From positions 15,500,001 to 15,564,000 of the forward strand of contig OX579637.1 in NCBI GenBank assembly GCA_951230915.1: a stretch of 64,000 nucleotides of DNA. Direction: 5' to 3'. The notes under the pieces were generated by a model that saw only the letters and a program-made list of their open reading frames with translations, had not been told where the DNA came from and ran no database searches. Source of the DNA: Antitrichia curtipendula. Taxonomy: Eukaryota > Streptophyta > Bryopsida > Hypnales > Leucodontaceae. Positions 13,101-25,578 of the stretch are shown here, piece after piece. How positions within the stretch are numbered: the stretch's first letter is position 1; every line of letters starts with the position of its first letter. Position numbers and translations under genes: made by a program.

Positions 13101-13281
13101 ATTTGTGTGAAGTTTCCTTCAAAATGAAATTCTATGACATTTGATGTTTGAAACCATTAAAGTACAGGTTGGACTTATTCTATATTCTTTTGAATGGACG
13201 TGCGATTGGATTGCAATTACATATCAAATTAGTATTTGTGGGCATTTAGGTACTTGAGGGTAACTATTTGCAACTTGTACG

Positions 13282-14183
13282 ATTTGTGTGAAGTCTCTTT
13301 CAAAATGAAATTCTATGACATTTGATGTTTGACACCATTAATGTACAGGTTGAACATATTCTATATTCTTTTGAATGGACGTGCGATGGATAGCAATTAC
13401 ATATCAAATTAATATTTGTGGGCATTTAAGTACTTGAGGGTAACTATTTGCAACTTGTACGATTTGTGTGAAGTTTCCGTCAAAATGAAATTCTATGACA
13501 TTTGATGTTTGACACCATTAATGTATAGGTTGGACTTATTCTATATTCTTTTGAATGGACGTGCGATTGGATTGCAATTACATATCAAATTAGTATTTGT
13601 GGGCATTTAAGTACTTGAGGGTAACTATTTGCAACTTGTACGATTTGTGTGAAGTTTCCTTCAAAATGAAATTCTATGACATTTGATGTTTGAAACCATT
13701 AAAGTAGAGATTAGACTTATTCTATATTTTTTTGAATTGACGTGCGGTAGGCTTGCAATTACATATCAAATTAGTATTTGTGGGCATTTAAGTACTTGAG
13801 GGTAACTATTTGCAACTTGTACGATTTGTGTGAAGTCTCTTTCAAACTGAAATTCTATGGCATTTGATGTTTGACACCATTAAAGTACAGGTTGGACCTT
13901 ATTCTATATTTTTTGGAATTGATGTGCAATTGGATTGCAATTACACATCAAATTAGTATTTGTGGGCATTCAAATACTTGAGGGTATTTGCTACTTGTAC
14001 AATTTTGTTCAAGTTGCTTTCAAAATGAAATTCTATGAAATTTGATGTTTGAGACCATTAAAGTACAAATTGGACCTTATTCTATATTTTTTTGAACTAA
14101 CGTGCGATTCGATTGCAATTACATATCAAATTAATATTTGTGGGCATTTAAGTACTTCAGGGTTACTATTTGCAACTTGTATG
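13282..14183 (+). repeat. 14-monomer-spaced duplication, copy 1 (5 monomers)
   Basis: Five units recur at 15,816-16,717, spaced 2,534 bp (14 x 181). Shared rare markers in order: GCGATGGATAGCAATT, AAGTTTCCGTC, TTAATGTATAGG, GTGCGGTAGGCTTGC, TCTATGGCATTTG, GATGTGCAATTGG and CTTCAGGGTTAC with TTGTATGATTTG. The copies carry single differences such as GATTCGATTGC against GATTGGATTGC. Confidence 0.88.
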
Positions 14184-15815
14184 ATTTGTGTGAAGTCTCT
14201 TTCAAAATGAAATTCTATGACATTTGATGTTTGACACCATTAAAGTACAGATTGGACCATATTCTCTATTCTTTGGAATTGACGTGCGATTGGATTGCAA
14301 TTACATATGAAATTAATATTTGTGCGCATTTAAGTACTGGAGGGTAACTATTTGCAACTTGTCAATTTGTGTGAAGTTTCCTTCAAAATGAAATTCTATG
14401 ACATTTGATGTTTGAGACCATTAATGTACAGGTTGGACTTATTCTATATTCTTTTGAATGGACGTGCGATTGGATTGCAATTACATATCAAATTAGTATT
14501 TGTGGGCATTTAAGTACTTGAGGGTAACTATTTGCAACTTGTACGATTTGTGTGAAGTCTCCTTCAAAATGAAATTCTATGACATTTGATATTTGACACC
14601 ATTAAGGTACAGGTTGGACTTATTCTATATTCTTTTGAATGGACGTGCGATTGGATTGCAATTACATATCAAATTAGTATTTGTGGGCATTTAGGTACTT
14701 GAAGGTAATTATTTGCAACTTGTACGATTTGTGTGAAGTCTCTTTCAAAATGAAATTCTATGACATTTGATGTTTGACACCATTAATGTACAGGTTGGAC
14801 ATATTCTATATTCTTTTGAATGGACGTGCGATTGGATTGCAATTACATATCAGATTAGTATTTGTGGGCATTTAGGTACTTGAGGGTAACTATTTGCAAC
14901 TTGTACGATTTGTGTGAAGTCTCTTTCAAAATGAAATTCTATGACATTTGATGTTTGACACCATTAAAGTACAGATTGGACCTTATTCTCTATTCTTTTG
15001 AATGGACGTGCGATTGGCTTGCAATTAATTATCAAATTAATATTTGTGGGCATTTAAGTACTTGAGGGTAACTATTTGCAACTTGTACGATTTGTATGAA
15101 GTCTCTTTCAAACTGAAATTCTATGACATTTGATGTTTGACACCATTAAAGTACAGATTGGACCTTATTCTCTATTTTTTGGAATTGACGTGCGATTGGA
15201 TTGCAATTAATTATCAAATTAATATTTGTGCGCATTTAAGTACTTGAGGGTAACTATTTGCAACTTGTACGATTTGTGTGAAGTCTGTTTCACACTGAAA
15301 TTCTATGACATTTGATGTTTGACACCATTAAAGTACAGATTGGACCATATTCTCTATTCTTTGGAATTGACGTGCGATTGGATTGCAATTACAAATGAAA
15401 TTAATATTTGTGCGCATTTAAGTACTTGAGGGTAACTATTTGCAACTTGTACGATTTGTGTGAAGTTTCCTTCAAAATGAAATTCTATGACATTTGATGT
15501 TTGATACCATTAATGTACAGGTTGGACTTATTCTATATTCTTTTGAATTGACGTGCGATTGGCTTGCAATTAATTATCAAATTAATATTTGTGGGCATTT
15601 AAGTACTTGAGGGTAACTATTTGCAACTTGTACGATTTGTGTGAAGTCTCTTTCAAAATGAAATTCTATGACATTTGATATTTGACACCATTAATGTACA
15701 GGTTGGACTTATTCTATATTCTTTTGAATGGACGTGCGATTGGATTGCAATTACATATCAAATTAGTATTTGTGGGCATTTAGGTACTTGAGGGTAACTA
15801 TTTGCAACTTGTACG
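14184..15815 (+). repeat. Nine intervening monomers
   Basis: Mixed units between the two copies of the 14-monomer duplication. One has a shortened junction (CTTGTCAATTTG near 14,359 in place of CTTGTACGATTTG). Those at 14,908-15,453 are 182 bp and resemble region 1 types (AATTAATTATC, TTTTTTGGAATTG), so left-hand sequence types reach this far. No gene or other element is seen. Confidence 0.8.
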
Positions 15816-16717
15816 ATTTGTGTGAAGTCTCTTTCAAAATGAAATTCTATGACATTTGATGTTTGACACCATTAATGTACAGGTTGGACATATTCTATAT
15901 TCTTTTGAATGGACGTGCGATGGATAGCAATTACATATCAAATTAATATTTGTGGGCATTTAAGTACTTGAGGGTAACTATTTGCAACTTGTACGATTTG
16001 TGTGAAGTTTCCGTCAAAATGAAATTCTATGACATTTGATGTTTGACACCATTAATGTATAGGTTGGACTTATTCTATATTCTTTTGAATGGACGTGCGA
16101 TTGGATTGCTATTACATATCAAATTAGTATTTGTGGGCATTTAAGTACTTGAGGGTAACTATTTGCAACTTGTACGATTTGTGTGAAGTTTCCTTCAAAA
16201 TGAAATTCTATGACATTTGATGTTTGAAACCATTAAAGTAGAGATTAGACTTATTCTATATTTTTTTGAATTGACGTGCGGTAGGCTTGCAATTACATAT
16301 CAAATTAGTATTTGTGGGCATTTAAGTATTTGAGGGTAACTATTTGCAACTTGTACGATTTGTGTGAAGTCTCTTTCAAACTGAAATTCTATGGCATTTG
16401 ATGTTTGACACCATTAAAGTACAGGTTGGACCTTATTCTATATTTTTTGGAATTGATGTGCAATTGGATTGCAATTACACATCAAATTAGTATTTGTGGG
16501 CATTCAAATACTTGAGGGTATTTGCAACTTGTACAATTTTGTTCAAGTTGCTTTCAAAATGAAATTCTATGAAATTTGATGTTTGAGACCATTAAAGTAC
16601 AAATTGGACCTTATTCTATATTTTTTTGAACTAACGTGCGATTGGATTGCAATTACATATCAAATTAATATTTGTGGGCATTTAAGTACTTCAGGGTTAC
16701 TATTTGCAACTTGTATG
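15816..16717 (+). repeat. 14-monomer-spaced duplication, copy 2 (5 monomers)
   Basis: Second copy of 13,282-14,183 with the same order of rare variants, including GCGATGGATAGC at 15,917 and CTTCAGGGTTAC at 16,689. Confidence 0.88.
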
Positions 16718-17075
16718 ATTTGTGTGAAGTCTCTTTCAAAATGAAATTCTATGACATTTGATATTTGACACCATTAAAGTACAGGTTGGACTTATTCTAT
16801 ATTCTTTTCAACTAACGTGAGGTAGGATTGCAATTATACATCAAATTAGTATTTGTAGGCATTCAAATACTTGAGGGTATTTCCTATTTGTGCAATTTGT
16901 GTGAAGTCACATTCGAAAGGAAATTCTATGACATTTGATGTTAAAAACCATTAAAGTAGAGATCGGACTTATTCTATATTTTTTTGAATTGACGTGCGGT
17001 AGGATAACAATTACATATCAAATTAGTATTTGTGGGCATTTAAATACTTGACGGTAACTATTTGCAACTTGTTCG
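16718..17075 (+). repeat. Relic monomer pair, first of three copies
   Basis: Two strongly altered units. The first has TTTTCAACTAACGTGAGG, TTGTAGGCATTCAAATAC and GGTATTTCCTATTTGTGC. The second has GAAGTCACATTCGAAAGG, GATGTTAAAAACCATT, AGTAGAGATCGGAC, GATAACAATTAC and CTTGACGGTAAC. The pair recurs at 17,622-17,979 and 19,423-19,780, so an old decayed dimer was re-amplified locally. Confidence 0.85.
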
Positions 17076-17621
17076 ATTTGTGTGAAGTCTGTTTCAAAAT
17101 GAAATTCTATGACATTTGATGTTTGACACCATTAAAGTACAGGTTGGACCTTATTCTATATTCTTTTGAATGGACGTGCGATTGGATTGCAATTACACAT
17201 CAAATTAGTATTTGTGGGCATTTAAGTACTTGAGGGTAACTATTTGCAACTTTTTCGATTTGTGTGAAGTCTGTTTCAAAATGAAATTCTATGACATTTG
17301 ATGTTTGACACCATTAAAGTACAGGTTGGACCTTATTCTATATTCTTTTGAATGGACGTGCGATTGGATTGCAATTACATATCAAATTAATATTTGTGGG
17401 CATTTAGGTACTTGAGGGTAACTATTTGCAACTTGTACGATTTGTGTGAAGTCTCTTTCAAAATGAAATTCTATGACATTTGATGTTTGACACCATTATA
17501 GTACAGGTTGGACCTTATTCTATATTATTTTGAACTAACGTGCGATAGGATTGCAATTATACATCAAATTAGTATTTGTGGGCATTTAAATACTTGAGGG
17601 TAATTATTTGCAACTTGTACG
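17076..17621 (+). repeat. Three 182 bp monomers between relic pairs
   Basis: Ordinary units of the longer GGACCTTATTC type. One junction reads CAACTTTTTCGATTTG (near 17,247) in place of CAACTTGTACGATTTG. The last has GAACTAACGTGCGATAGG and GTATAAAGTC. Confidence 0.8.
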
Positions 17622-19241
17622 ATTTGTATAAAGTCTCTTTCAAAATGAAATTCTATGACATTTGATGTTTGACACCATTAAAGTACAGGTTGGACTTATT
17701 CTATATTCTTTTCAACTAACGTGCGGTAGGATTGCAATTATACATCAAATTAGTATTTGTAGGCATTCAAATACTTGAGGGTATTTCCTATTTGTACAAT
17801 TTGTGTGAAGTCACATTCGAAAGGAAATTCTATGACATTTGATGTTAAAAACCATTAAAGTAGAGATCGGACTTATTCTATATTTTTTTGAATTGACGTG
17901 CGGTAGGATAACAATTACATATCAAATTAGTATTTGTGGGCATTTAAATACTTGACGGTAACTATTTGCAACTTCTACGATTTGTGTGAAGTCTCTTTCA
18001 AAATGAAATTCTATGACATTTGATATTTGACACCATTAAAGTACAGATTAGACTATATTCTATATTTTTTTGAATTGACATGCAATTGGATTGCAAGTAG
18101 ACATCAAATAAGTATTTGTGGGCATTCAAATACTTGAGGGTATTTGCAACTTGTACAATTTGGTTCAAGTTGCTTTCAAAATGAAATTCTATGACATTTG
18201 ATGTTTGAAACCATTAAAGTAGAGATTGGACTTATTCTATATTCTTTTGAACTAATGTGCGAATGGATTGCAATTATACATCAAATTCGTATTTGTGGGC
18301 ATTCAAATACTTGAGGGTATTTGCAACTTGTACAATTAGTTTCAAGTTGCTTCCAAAATGAAAATCTATGAGATTTGATGTTTGACACCATTAAAGTACA
18401 GATTGGACCTTATTCTATATTTTTTTGAACTGACGTGCGATTGGATTGCAATTAATTATCAAATTAATATTTCTGGGCATTTAAGTACTTGAGGGTAAGT
18501 ATTTGCAACTTGTACGATTTGTATGAAGTCTCTTTCAAAATGAAATTCTATGACATTTGATGTTTGACAGCATTAAAGTACAGGTTGGACTTATTCTCTA
18601 TTTTTTGGAATTGACATGCGATTGGATTGCAATTACATATCAAATTAATATTTCTGGGCATTTAAGTACTTGAGTGTAACTATTTGCAACTTGTACGATT
18701 TGTGTGAAGTCTCTTTCAAAATGAAATTCTATGACATTTGATGTTTGACACCATTAAAGTACAGATTGGACCATATTCTCTATTTTTTGGAATTGACGTG
18801 CGATTGGATTGCAATTACATATCAAATTAATATTTCTGCGCATTTAAGTACTTGAGGGTAACTATTTGCAACTTGTACGATTTGTGTGAAGTTTCCTTCA
18901 AAATGAAATTCTATGACATTTGATGTTTGACACCATTAATGTACAGGTTGGACTTATTCTATATTCTTTTGAATGAACGTGCGATTGGATTGCAATTGCA
19001 TATCAAATTAGTATTTGTGGGCATTTAAGTACTTGAAGGTAACTATTTGCAACTTGTACGATTTGTGTGAAGTCTCTTTCAAAATAAAATTCTATGACAT
19101 TTGATGTTTGACACCATTAATGTACAGAATGGACTTATTCTATATTCTTTTGAATGGTCGTGCGATTGGCTTGCAATTACATATAAAATTAATATTTGTG
19201 GGCATTTAGGTACTTGAGGGTAAGTATTTGCAACTTGTACG
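17622..19241 (+). repeat. 10-monomer-spaced duplication, copy 1 (9 monomers)
   Basis: Nine monomers repeat at 19,423-21,042 with a spacing of 1,801 bp (10 monomers). Ordered markers: the relic pair, AGATTAGACTATATTC with GACATGCAATTGG, GAACTAATGTGCGAATGG, CAATTAGTTTCAAGTTGC, TTGACAGCATTAAAG, TTGAGTGTAAC, CAATTGCATATC, and ACAGAATGGAC with GAATGGTCGTGCG and ATATAAAATT. Several units are 177-178 bp. Confidence 0.9.
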
Positions 19242-19422
19242 ATTTGTGTGAAGTTTCCTTCAAAATGAAATTCTATGACATTTGATGTTTGACACCATTA
19301 ATGTACAGGTTGGACTTATTCTATATTCTTTTGAATGAACGTGCGATTGGATTGCAATTACACATCAAATTAGTATTTGTGGGCATTTAAGTACTTGAGG
19401 GTAACTATTTGCAACTTGTACG

Positions 19423-21042
19423 ATTTGTGTGAAGTCTGTTTCAAAATGAAATTCTATGACATTTGATGTTTGACACCATTAAAGTACAGGTTGGACTTAT
19501 TCTATATTCTTTTCAACTAACGTGCGGTAGGATTGCAATTATACATCAAATTAGTATTTGTAGGCATTCAAATACTTGAGGGTATTTCCTATTTGTACAA
19601 TTTGTGTGAAGTCACATTCGAAAGGAAATTCTATGACATTTGATGTTAAAAACCATTAAAGTAGAGATCGGACTTATTCTATATTTTTTTGAATTGACGT
19701 GCGGTAGGATAACAATTACATATCAAATTAGTATTTGTGGGCATTTAAATACTTGACGGTAACTATTTGCAACTTCTACGATTTGTGTGAAGTCTCTTTC
19801 AAAATGAAATTCTATGACATTTGATATTTGACACCATTAAAGTACAGATTAGACTATATTCTATATTTTTTTGAATTGACATGCAATTGGATTGCAAGTA
19901 GACATCAAATAAGTATTTGTGGGCATTCAAATACTTGAGGGTATTTGCAACTTGTACAATTTGGTTCAAGTTGCTTTCAAAATGAAATTCTATGACATTT
20001 GATGTTTGAAACCATTAAAGTAGAGATTGGACTTATTCTATATTCTTTTGAACTAATGTGCGAATGGATTGCAATTATACATCAAATTCGTATTTGTGGG
20101 CATTCAAATACTTGAGGGTATTTGCAACTTGTACAATTAGTTTCAAGTTGCTTCCAAAATGAAAATCTATGAGATTTGATGTTTGACACCATTAAAGTAC
20201 AGATTGGACCTTATTCTATATTTTTTTGAACTGACGTGCGATTGGATTGCAATTAATTATCAAATTAATATTTCTGGGCATTTAAGTACTTGAGGGTAAG
20301 TATTTGCAACTTGTACGATTTGTATGAAGTCTCTTTCAAAATGAAATTCTATGACATTTGATGTTTGACAGCATTAAAGTACAGGTTGGACTTATTCTCT
20401 ATTTTTTGGAATTGACATGCGATTGGATTGCAATTACATATCAAATTAATATTTCTGGGCATTTAAGTACTTGAGTGTAACTATTTGCAACTTGTACGAT
20501 TTGTGTGAAGTCTCTTTCAAAATGAAATTCTATGACATTTGATGTTTGACACCATTAAAGTACAGATTGGACCATATTCTCTATTTTTTGGAATTGACGT
20601 GCGATTGGATTGCAATTACATATCAAATTAATATTTCTGCGCATTTAAGTACTTGAGGGTAACTATTTGCAACTTGTACGATTTGTGTGAAGTTTCCTTC
20701 AAAATGAAATTCTATGACATTTGATGTTTGACACCATTAATGTACAGGTTGGACTTATTCTATATTCTTTTGAATGAACGTGCGATTGGATTGCAATTGC
20801 ATATCAAATTAGTATTTGTGGGCATTTAAGTACTTGAAGGTAACTATTTGCAACTTGTACGATTTGTGTGAAGTCTCTTTCAAAATAAAATTCTATGACA
20901 TTTGATGTTTGACACCATTAATGTACAGAATGGACTTATTCTATATTCTTTTGAATGGTCGTGCGATTGGCTTGCAATTACATATAAAATTAATATTTGT
21001 GGGCATTTAGGTACTTGAGGGTAAGTATTTGCAACTTGTACG
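19423..21042 (+). repeat. 10-monomer-spaced duplication, copy 2 (9 monomers)
   Basis: Second copy of 17,622-19,241. All diagnostic variants compared are identical, so the duplication is recent even though the monomers themselves are old and mutually divergent. One ordinary 181 bp monomer (19,242-19,422) separates the copies. Confidence 0.9.
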
Positions 21043-22131
21043 ATTTGTATGAAGTCTCTTTCAAAATGAAATTCTATGACATTTGATGTTTGACACCATT
21101 AAAGTACAGGTTGGACCTTATTCTATACTCTTTTGAATGGACGTGCGATTGGATTGCAATTACATATCAAATTAATATTTGTGGGCATTTAAGTACTTGA
21201 GGGTAACTATTTGCAACTTGTACGGTTTGTGTGAAGTCTCTTCAAACTGAAATTCTATGACATTTGATGTTTGACACCATTAAAGTACAGGTTGGACCTT
21301 ATTCTATATTCTTTTGAATGGACGTGCGATTGGATTGCAATTACATATCAAATTAATATTTGTGGGCATTTAGGTACTTGAAGGTAACTATTTGCAACTT
21401 GTACGATTTGTATGAAGTCTCTTTCAAAATGAAATTCTATGACATTTGATGTTTGACACCATTAAAGTACAGATTGGACCATATTCTCTATTTTTTGGAA
21501 TTGACGTGCGATTGGATTGCAATTACATATCAAATTAATATTTGTGCGCATTTAAGTACTTGAGGGTAACTATTTGCAACTTGTACGATTTGTGTGAAGT
21601 CTCTTCAAACTGAAATTCTATGACATTTGATGTTTGACACCATTAATGTACAGGTTGGACCTTATTCTATATTCTTTTGAATGGACGTGCGATTGGATTG
21701 CAATTACATATCAAATTAATATTTGTGGGCATTTAGGTACTTGAAGGTAACTATTTGCAACTTGTACGATTTGTATGAAGTCTCTTTCAAAATGAAATTC
21801 TATGACATTTGATGTTTGACACCATTAAAGTACAGATTGGACCATATTCTCTATTTTTTGGAATTGACGTGCGATTGGATTGCAATTACATATCAAATTA
21901 ATATTTGTGCGCATTTAAGTACTTGAGGGTAACTATTTGCAACTTGTACGATTTGTGTGAAGTTTCCTTCAAAATGAAATTCTATGACATTTGATGTTTG
22001 ACACCATTAATGTACAGATTGGACTTATTCTATATTCTTTTGAACTGACGTGCGATTGGATTGCAATTCCATATCAAATTAGTATTTGTGGGCATTTAAG
22101 TACTTGAGGGTAACTATTTGCAACTTGTACG
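20862..22131 (+). repeat. 7-monomer HOR, copy 1 (1,270 bp)
   Basis: Seven units: an ACAGAATGG/GGTCGTGCG/ATATAAAATT unit, a 182 bp GTATGAAG unit, then two pairs of CTCTTCAAACTG (181 bp, one T short) and CATATTCTCTATTTTTTGG (182 bp, TGTGCGCATT) units, and a GAACTGACG/CAATTCCATATC unit. The same series recurs at 23,039 and 24,309. It is rooted in the last unit of the preceding 10-monomer block. Confidence 0.88.
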
Positions 22132-22494
22132 ATTTGTGTGAAGTCTCTTTCAAAATGATGTTCTATGACATTTGATGTTTGACACCATTAATGTACAGGT
22201 TGGACTTATTCTATATTTTTTTGAATGGTCGTGCGATTGGCTTGCAATTACATATAAAATTAATATTTGTGGGCATTTAGGTACTTGAGGGTAAGTATTT
22301 GCAACTTGTACGATTTGTATGAATTCTCTTTCAAAATGAAATTGTATGACATTTGATGTTTGACACCATTAAAGTACAGGTTGGACCTTATTCTGTTTTC
22401 TTTTGAATGGACGTGCGATTGGATTGCAATTACATATCAAATTAATATTTGTGGGCATTTAAGTACTTGAGGGTAACTATTTGCAACTTGTACG
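22132..22494 (+). repeat. Two-monomer cassette, first of three
   Basis: A unit with AAAATGATGTTCTATG and TTTTTTTGAATGGTCG is followed by one with GTATGAATTCTC and GAAATTGTATGAC. The pair recurs at 25,579-25,941 and 29,754-30,116, each time after a GAACTGACG/CCATATC unit. Details of the second unit differ (TGTTTTC, TGTATTC). Confidence 0.85.
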
Positions 22495-23038
22495 ATTTGT
22501 ATGAAGTCTCTTTCAAAATGAAATTCTATGACATTTGATGTTTGACAGCATTAAAGTACAGGTTGGACTTATTCTCTATTTTTTGGAATTGACATGCGAT
22601 TGGATTGCAATTACATATCAAATTAATATTTCTGGGCATTTAAGTACTTGAGTGTAACTATTTGCAACTTGTACGATTTGTGTGAAGTCTCTTTCAAAAT
22701 GAAATTCTATGACATTTGATGTTTGACACCATTAAAGTACAGATTGGACCATATTCTCTATTTTTTGGAATTGACGTGCGATTGGATTGCAATTACATAT
22801 CAAATTAATATTTCTGCGCATTTAAGTACTTGAGGGTAACTATTTGCAACTTGTACGATTTGTGTGAAGTTTCCTTCAAAATGAAATTCTATGACATTTG
22901 ATGTTTGACACCATTAATGTACAGGTTGGACTTATTCTATATTCTTTTGAATGAACGTGCGATTGGATTGCAATTGCATATCAAATTAGTATTTGTGGGC
23001 ATTTAAGTACTTGAAGGTAACTATTTGCAACTTGTACG
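22495..23038 (+). repeat. Third partial copy of the 20,318-20,861 segment
   Basis: Three monomers match 20,318-20,861 at 2,177 bp (12 monomers): TTGACAGCATTAAAG, GACATGCGATTGG, TTCTGGGCATT, TTGAGTGTAAC and CAATTGCATATC in order. The match runs on through the next 7-monomer block. Confidence 0.85.
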
Positions 23039-24308
23039 ATTTGTGTGAAGTCTCTTTCAAAATAAAATTCTATGACATTTGATGTTTGACACCATTAATG
23101 TACAGAATGGACTTATTCTATATTCTTTTGAATGGTCGTGCGATTGGCTTGCAATTACATATAAAATTAATATTTGTGGGCATTTAGGTACTTGAGGGTA
23201 AGTATTTGCAACTTGTACGATTTGTATGAAGTCTCTTTCAAAATGAAATTCTATGACATTTGATGTTTGACACCATTAAAGTACAGGTTGGACCTTATTC
23301 TATATTCTTTTGAATGGACGTGCGATTGGATTGCAATTACATATCAAATTAATATTTGTGGGCATTTAAGTACTTGAGGGTAACTATTTGCAACTTGTAC
23401 GGTTTGTGTGAAGTCTCTTCAAACTGAAATTCTATGACATTTGATGTTTGACACCATTAATGTACAGGTTGGACCTTATTCTATATTCTTTTGAATGGAC
23501 GTGCGATTGGATTGCAATTACATATCAAATTAATATTTGTGGGCATTTAGGTACTTGAAGGTAACTATTTGCAACTTGTACGATTTGTATGAAGTCTCTT
23601 TCAAAATGAAATTCTATGACATTTGATGTTTGACACCATTAAAGTACAGATTGGACCATATTCTCTATTTTTTGGAATTGACGTGCGATTGGATTGCAAT
23701 TACATATCAAATTAATATTTGTGCGCATTTAAGTACTTGAGGGTAACTATTTGCAACTTGTACGATTTGTGTGAAGTCTCTTCAAACTGAAATTCTATGA
23801 CATTTGATGTTTGACACCATTAATGTACAGGTTGGACCTTATTCTATATTCTTTTGAATGGACGTGCGATTGGATTGCAATTACATATCAAATTAATATT
23901 TGTGGGCATTTAGGTACTTGAAGGTAACTATTTGCAACTTGTACGATTTGTATGAAGTCTCTTTCAAAATGAAATTCTATGACATTTGATGTTTGACACC
24001 ATTAAAGTACAGATTGGACCATATTCTCTATTTTTTGGAAATGACGTGCGATTGGATTGCAATTACATATCAAATTAATATTTGTGCGCATTTAAGTACT
24101 TGAGGGTAACTATTTGCAACTTGTACGATTTGTGTGAAGTTTCCTTCAAAATGAAATTCTATGACATTTGATGTTTGACACCATTAATGTACAGATTGGA
24201 CTTATTCTATATTCTTTTGAACTGACGTGCGATTGGATTGCAATTCCATATCAAATTAGTATTTGTGGGCATTTAAGTACTTGAAGGTAACTATTTGCAA
24301 CTTGTACG
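23039..24308 (+). repeat. 7-monomer HOR, copy 2
   Basis: Same order as 20,862-22,131 (spacing 2,177 bp), directly followed by copy 3. It differs from copy 1 by, for example, GGAAATGACG near 24,037 in the sixth unit and CTTGAAGGTAAC at the end of the seventh. Confidence 0.9.
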
Positions 24309-25578
24309 ATTTGTGTGAAGTCTCTTTCAAAATAAAATTCTATGACATTTGATGTTTGACACCATTAATGTACAGAATGGACTTATTCTATATTCTTTTG
24401 AATGGTCGTGCGATTGGCTTGCAATTACATATAAAATTAATATTTGTGGGCATTTAGGTACTTGAGGGTAAGTATTTGCAACTTGTACGATTTGTATGAA
24501 GTCTCTTTCAAAATGAAATTCTATGACATTTGATGTTTGACACCATTAAAGTACAGGTTGGACCTTATTCTATATTCTTTTGAATGGACGTGCGATTGGA
24601 TTGCAATTACATATCAAATTAGTATTTGTGGGCATTTAAGTACTTGAGGGTAACTATTTGCAACTTGTACGGTTTGTGTGAAGTCTCTTCAAACTGAAAT
24701 TCTATGACATTTGATGTTTGACACCATTAATGTACAGGTTGGACCTTATTCTATATTCTTTTGAATGGACGTGCGATTGGATTGCAATTACATATCAAAT
24801 TAATATTTGTGGGCATTTAGGTACTTGAAGGTAACTATTTGCAACTTGTACGATTTGTATGAAGTCTCTTTCAAAATGAAATTCTATGACATTTGATGTT
24901 TGACACCATTAAAGTACAGATTGGACCATATTCTCTATTTTTTGGAATTGACGTGCGATTGGATTGCAATTACATATCAAATTAATATTTGTGCGCATTT
25001 AAGTACTTGAGGGTAACTATTTGCAACTTGTACGATTTGTGTGAAGTCTCTTCAAACTGAAATTCTATGACATTTGATGTTTGACACCATTAATGTACAG
25101 GTTGGACCTTATTCTATATTCTTTTGAATGGACGTGCGATTGGATTGCAATTACATATCAAATTAATATTTGTGGGCATTTAGGTACTTGAAGGTAACTA
25201 TTTGCAACTTGTACGATTTGTATGAAGTCTCTTTCAAAATGAAATTCTATGACATTTGATGTTTGACACCATTAAAGTACAGATTGGACCATATTCTCTA
25301 TTTTTTGGAAATGACGTGCGATTGGATTGCAATTACATATCAAATTAATATTTGTGCGCATTTAAGTACTTGAGGGTAACTATTTGCAACTTGTACGATT
25401 TGTGTGAAGTTTCCTTCAAAATGAAATTCTATGACATTTGATGTTTGACACCATTAATGTACAGATTGGACTTATTCTATATTCTTTTGAACTGACGTGC
25501 GATTGGATTGCAATTCCATATCAAATTAGTATTTGTGGGCATTTAAGTACTTGAGGGTAACTATTTGCAACTTGTACG
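24309..25578 (+). repeat. 7-monomer HOR, copy 3
   Basis: Tandem copy of 23,039-24,308 at 1,270 bp. It shares GGAAATGACG (25,307), which copy 1 lacks, so copies 2 and 3 split from each other most recently. Confidence 0.9.

Larger units (their letters stand above)
12741..17621 (+). repeat. Region 2: divergent monomers of 177-183 bp
   Basis: Unit lengths now vary: 177, 183, 181, 180, 181, 181, 178, 182, 181 and so on. Most units lose one C (GGACTTATTC), carry CTATATTC, and read AGTATTTG instead of AATATTTG. Several lack five bases near the 3' end (GAGGGTATTTGC instead of GAGGGTAACTATTTGC) and carry TTCAAATACTTG. This looks like older, less homogenised satellite. The section is still entirely monomer-derived, with no unique DNA. 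Confidence 0.9.

Noticed and set aside
16895..17075. Inserted foreign sequence or transposon fragment around TCACATTCGAAAGG
   Set aside because: The unit aligns to the monomer along its whole length and keeps phase with its neighbours. It is a diverged monomer, not an insertion.
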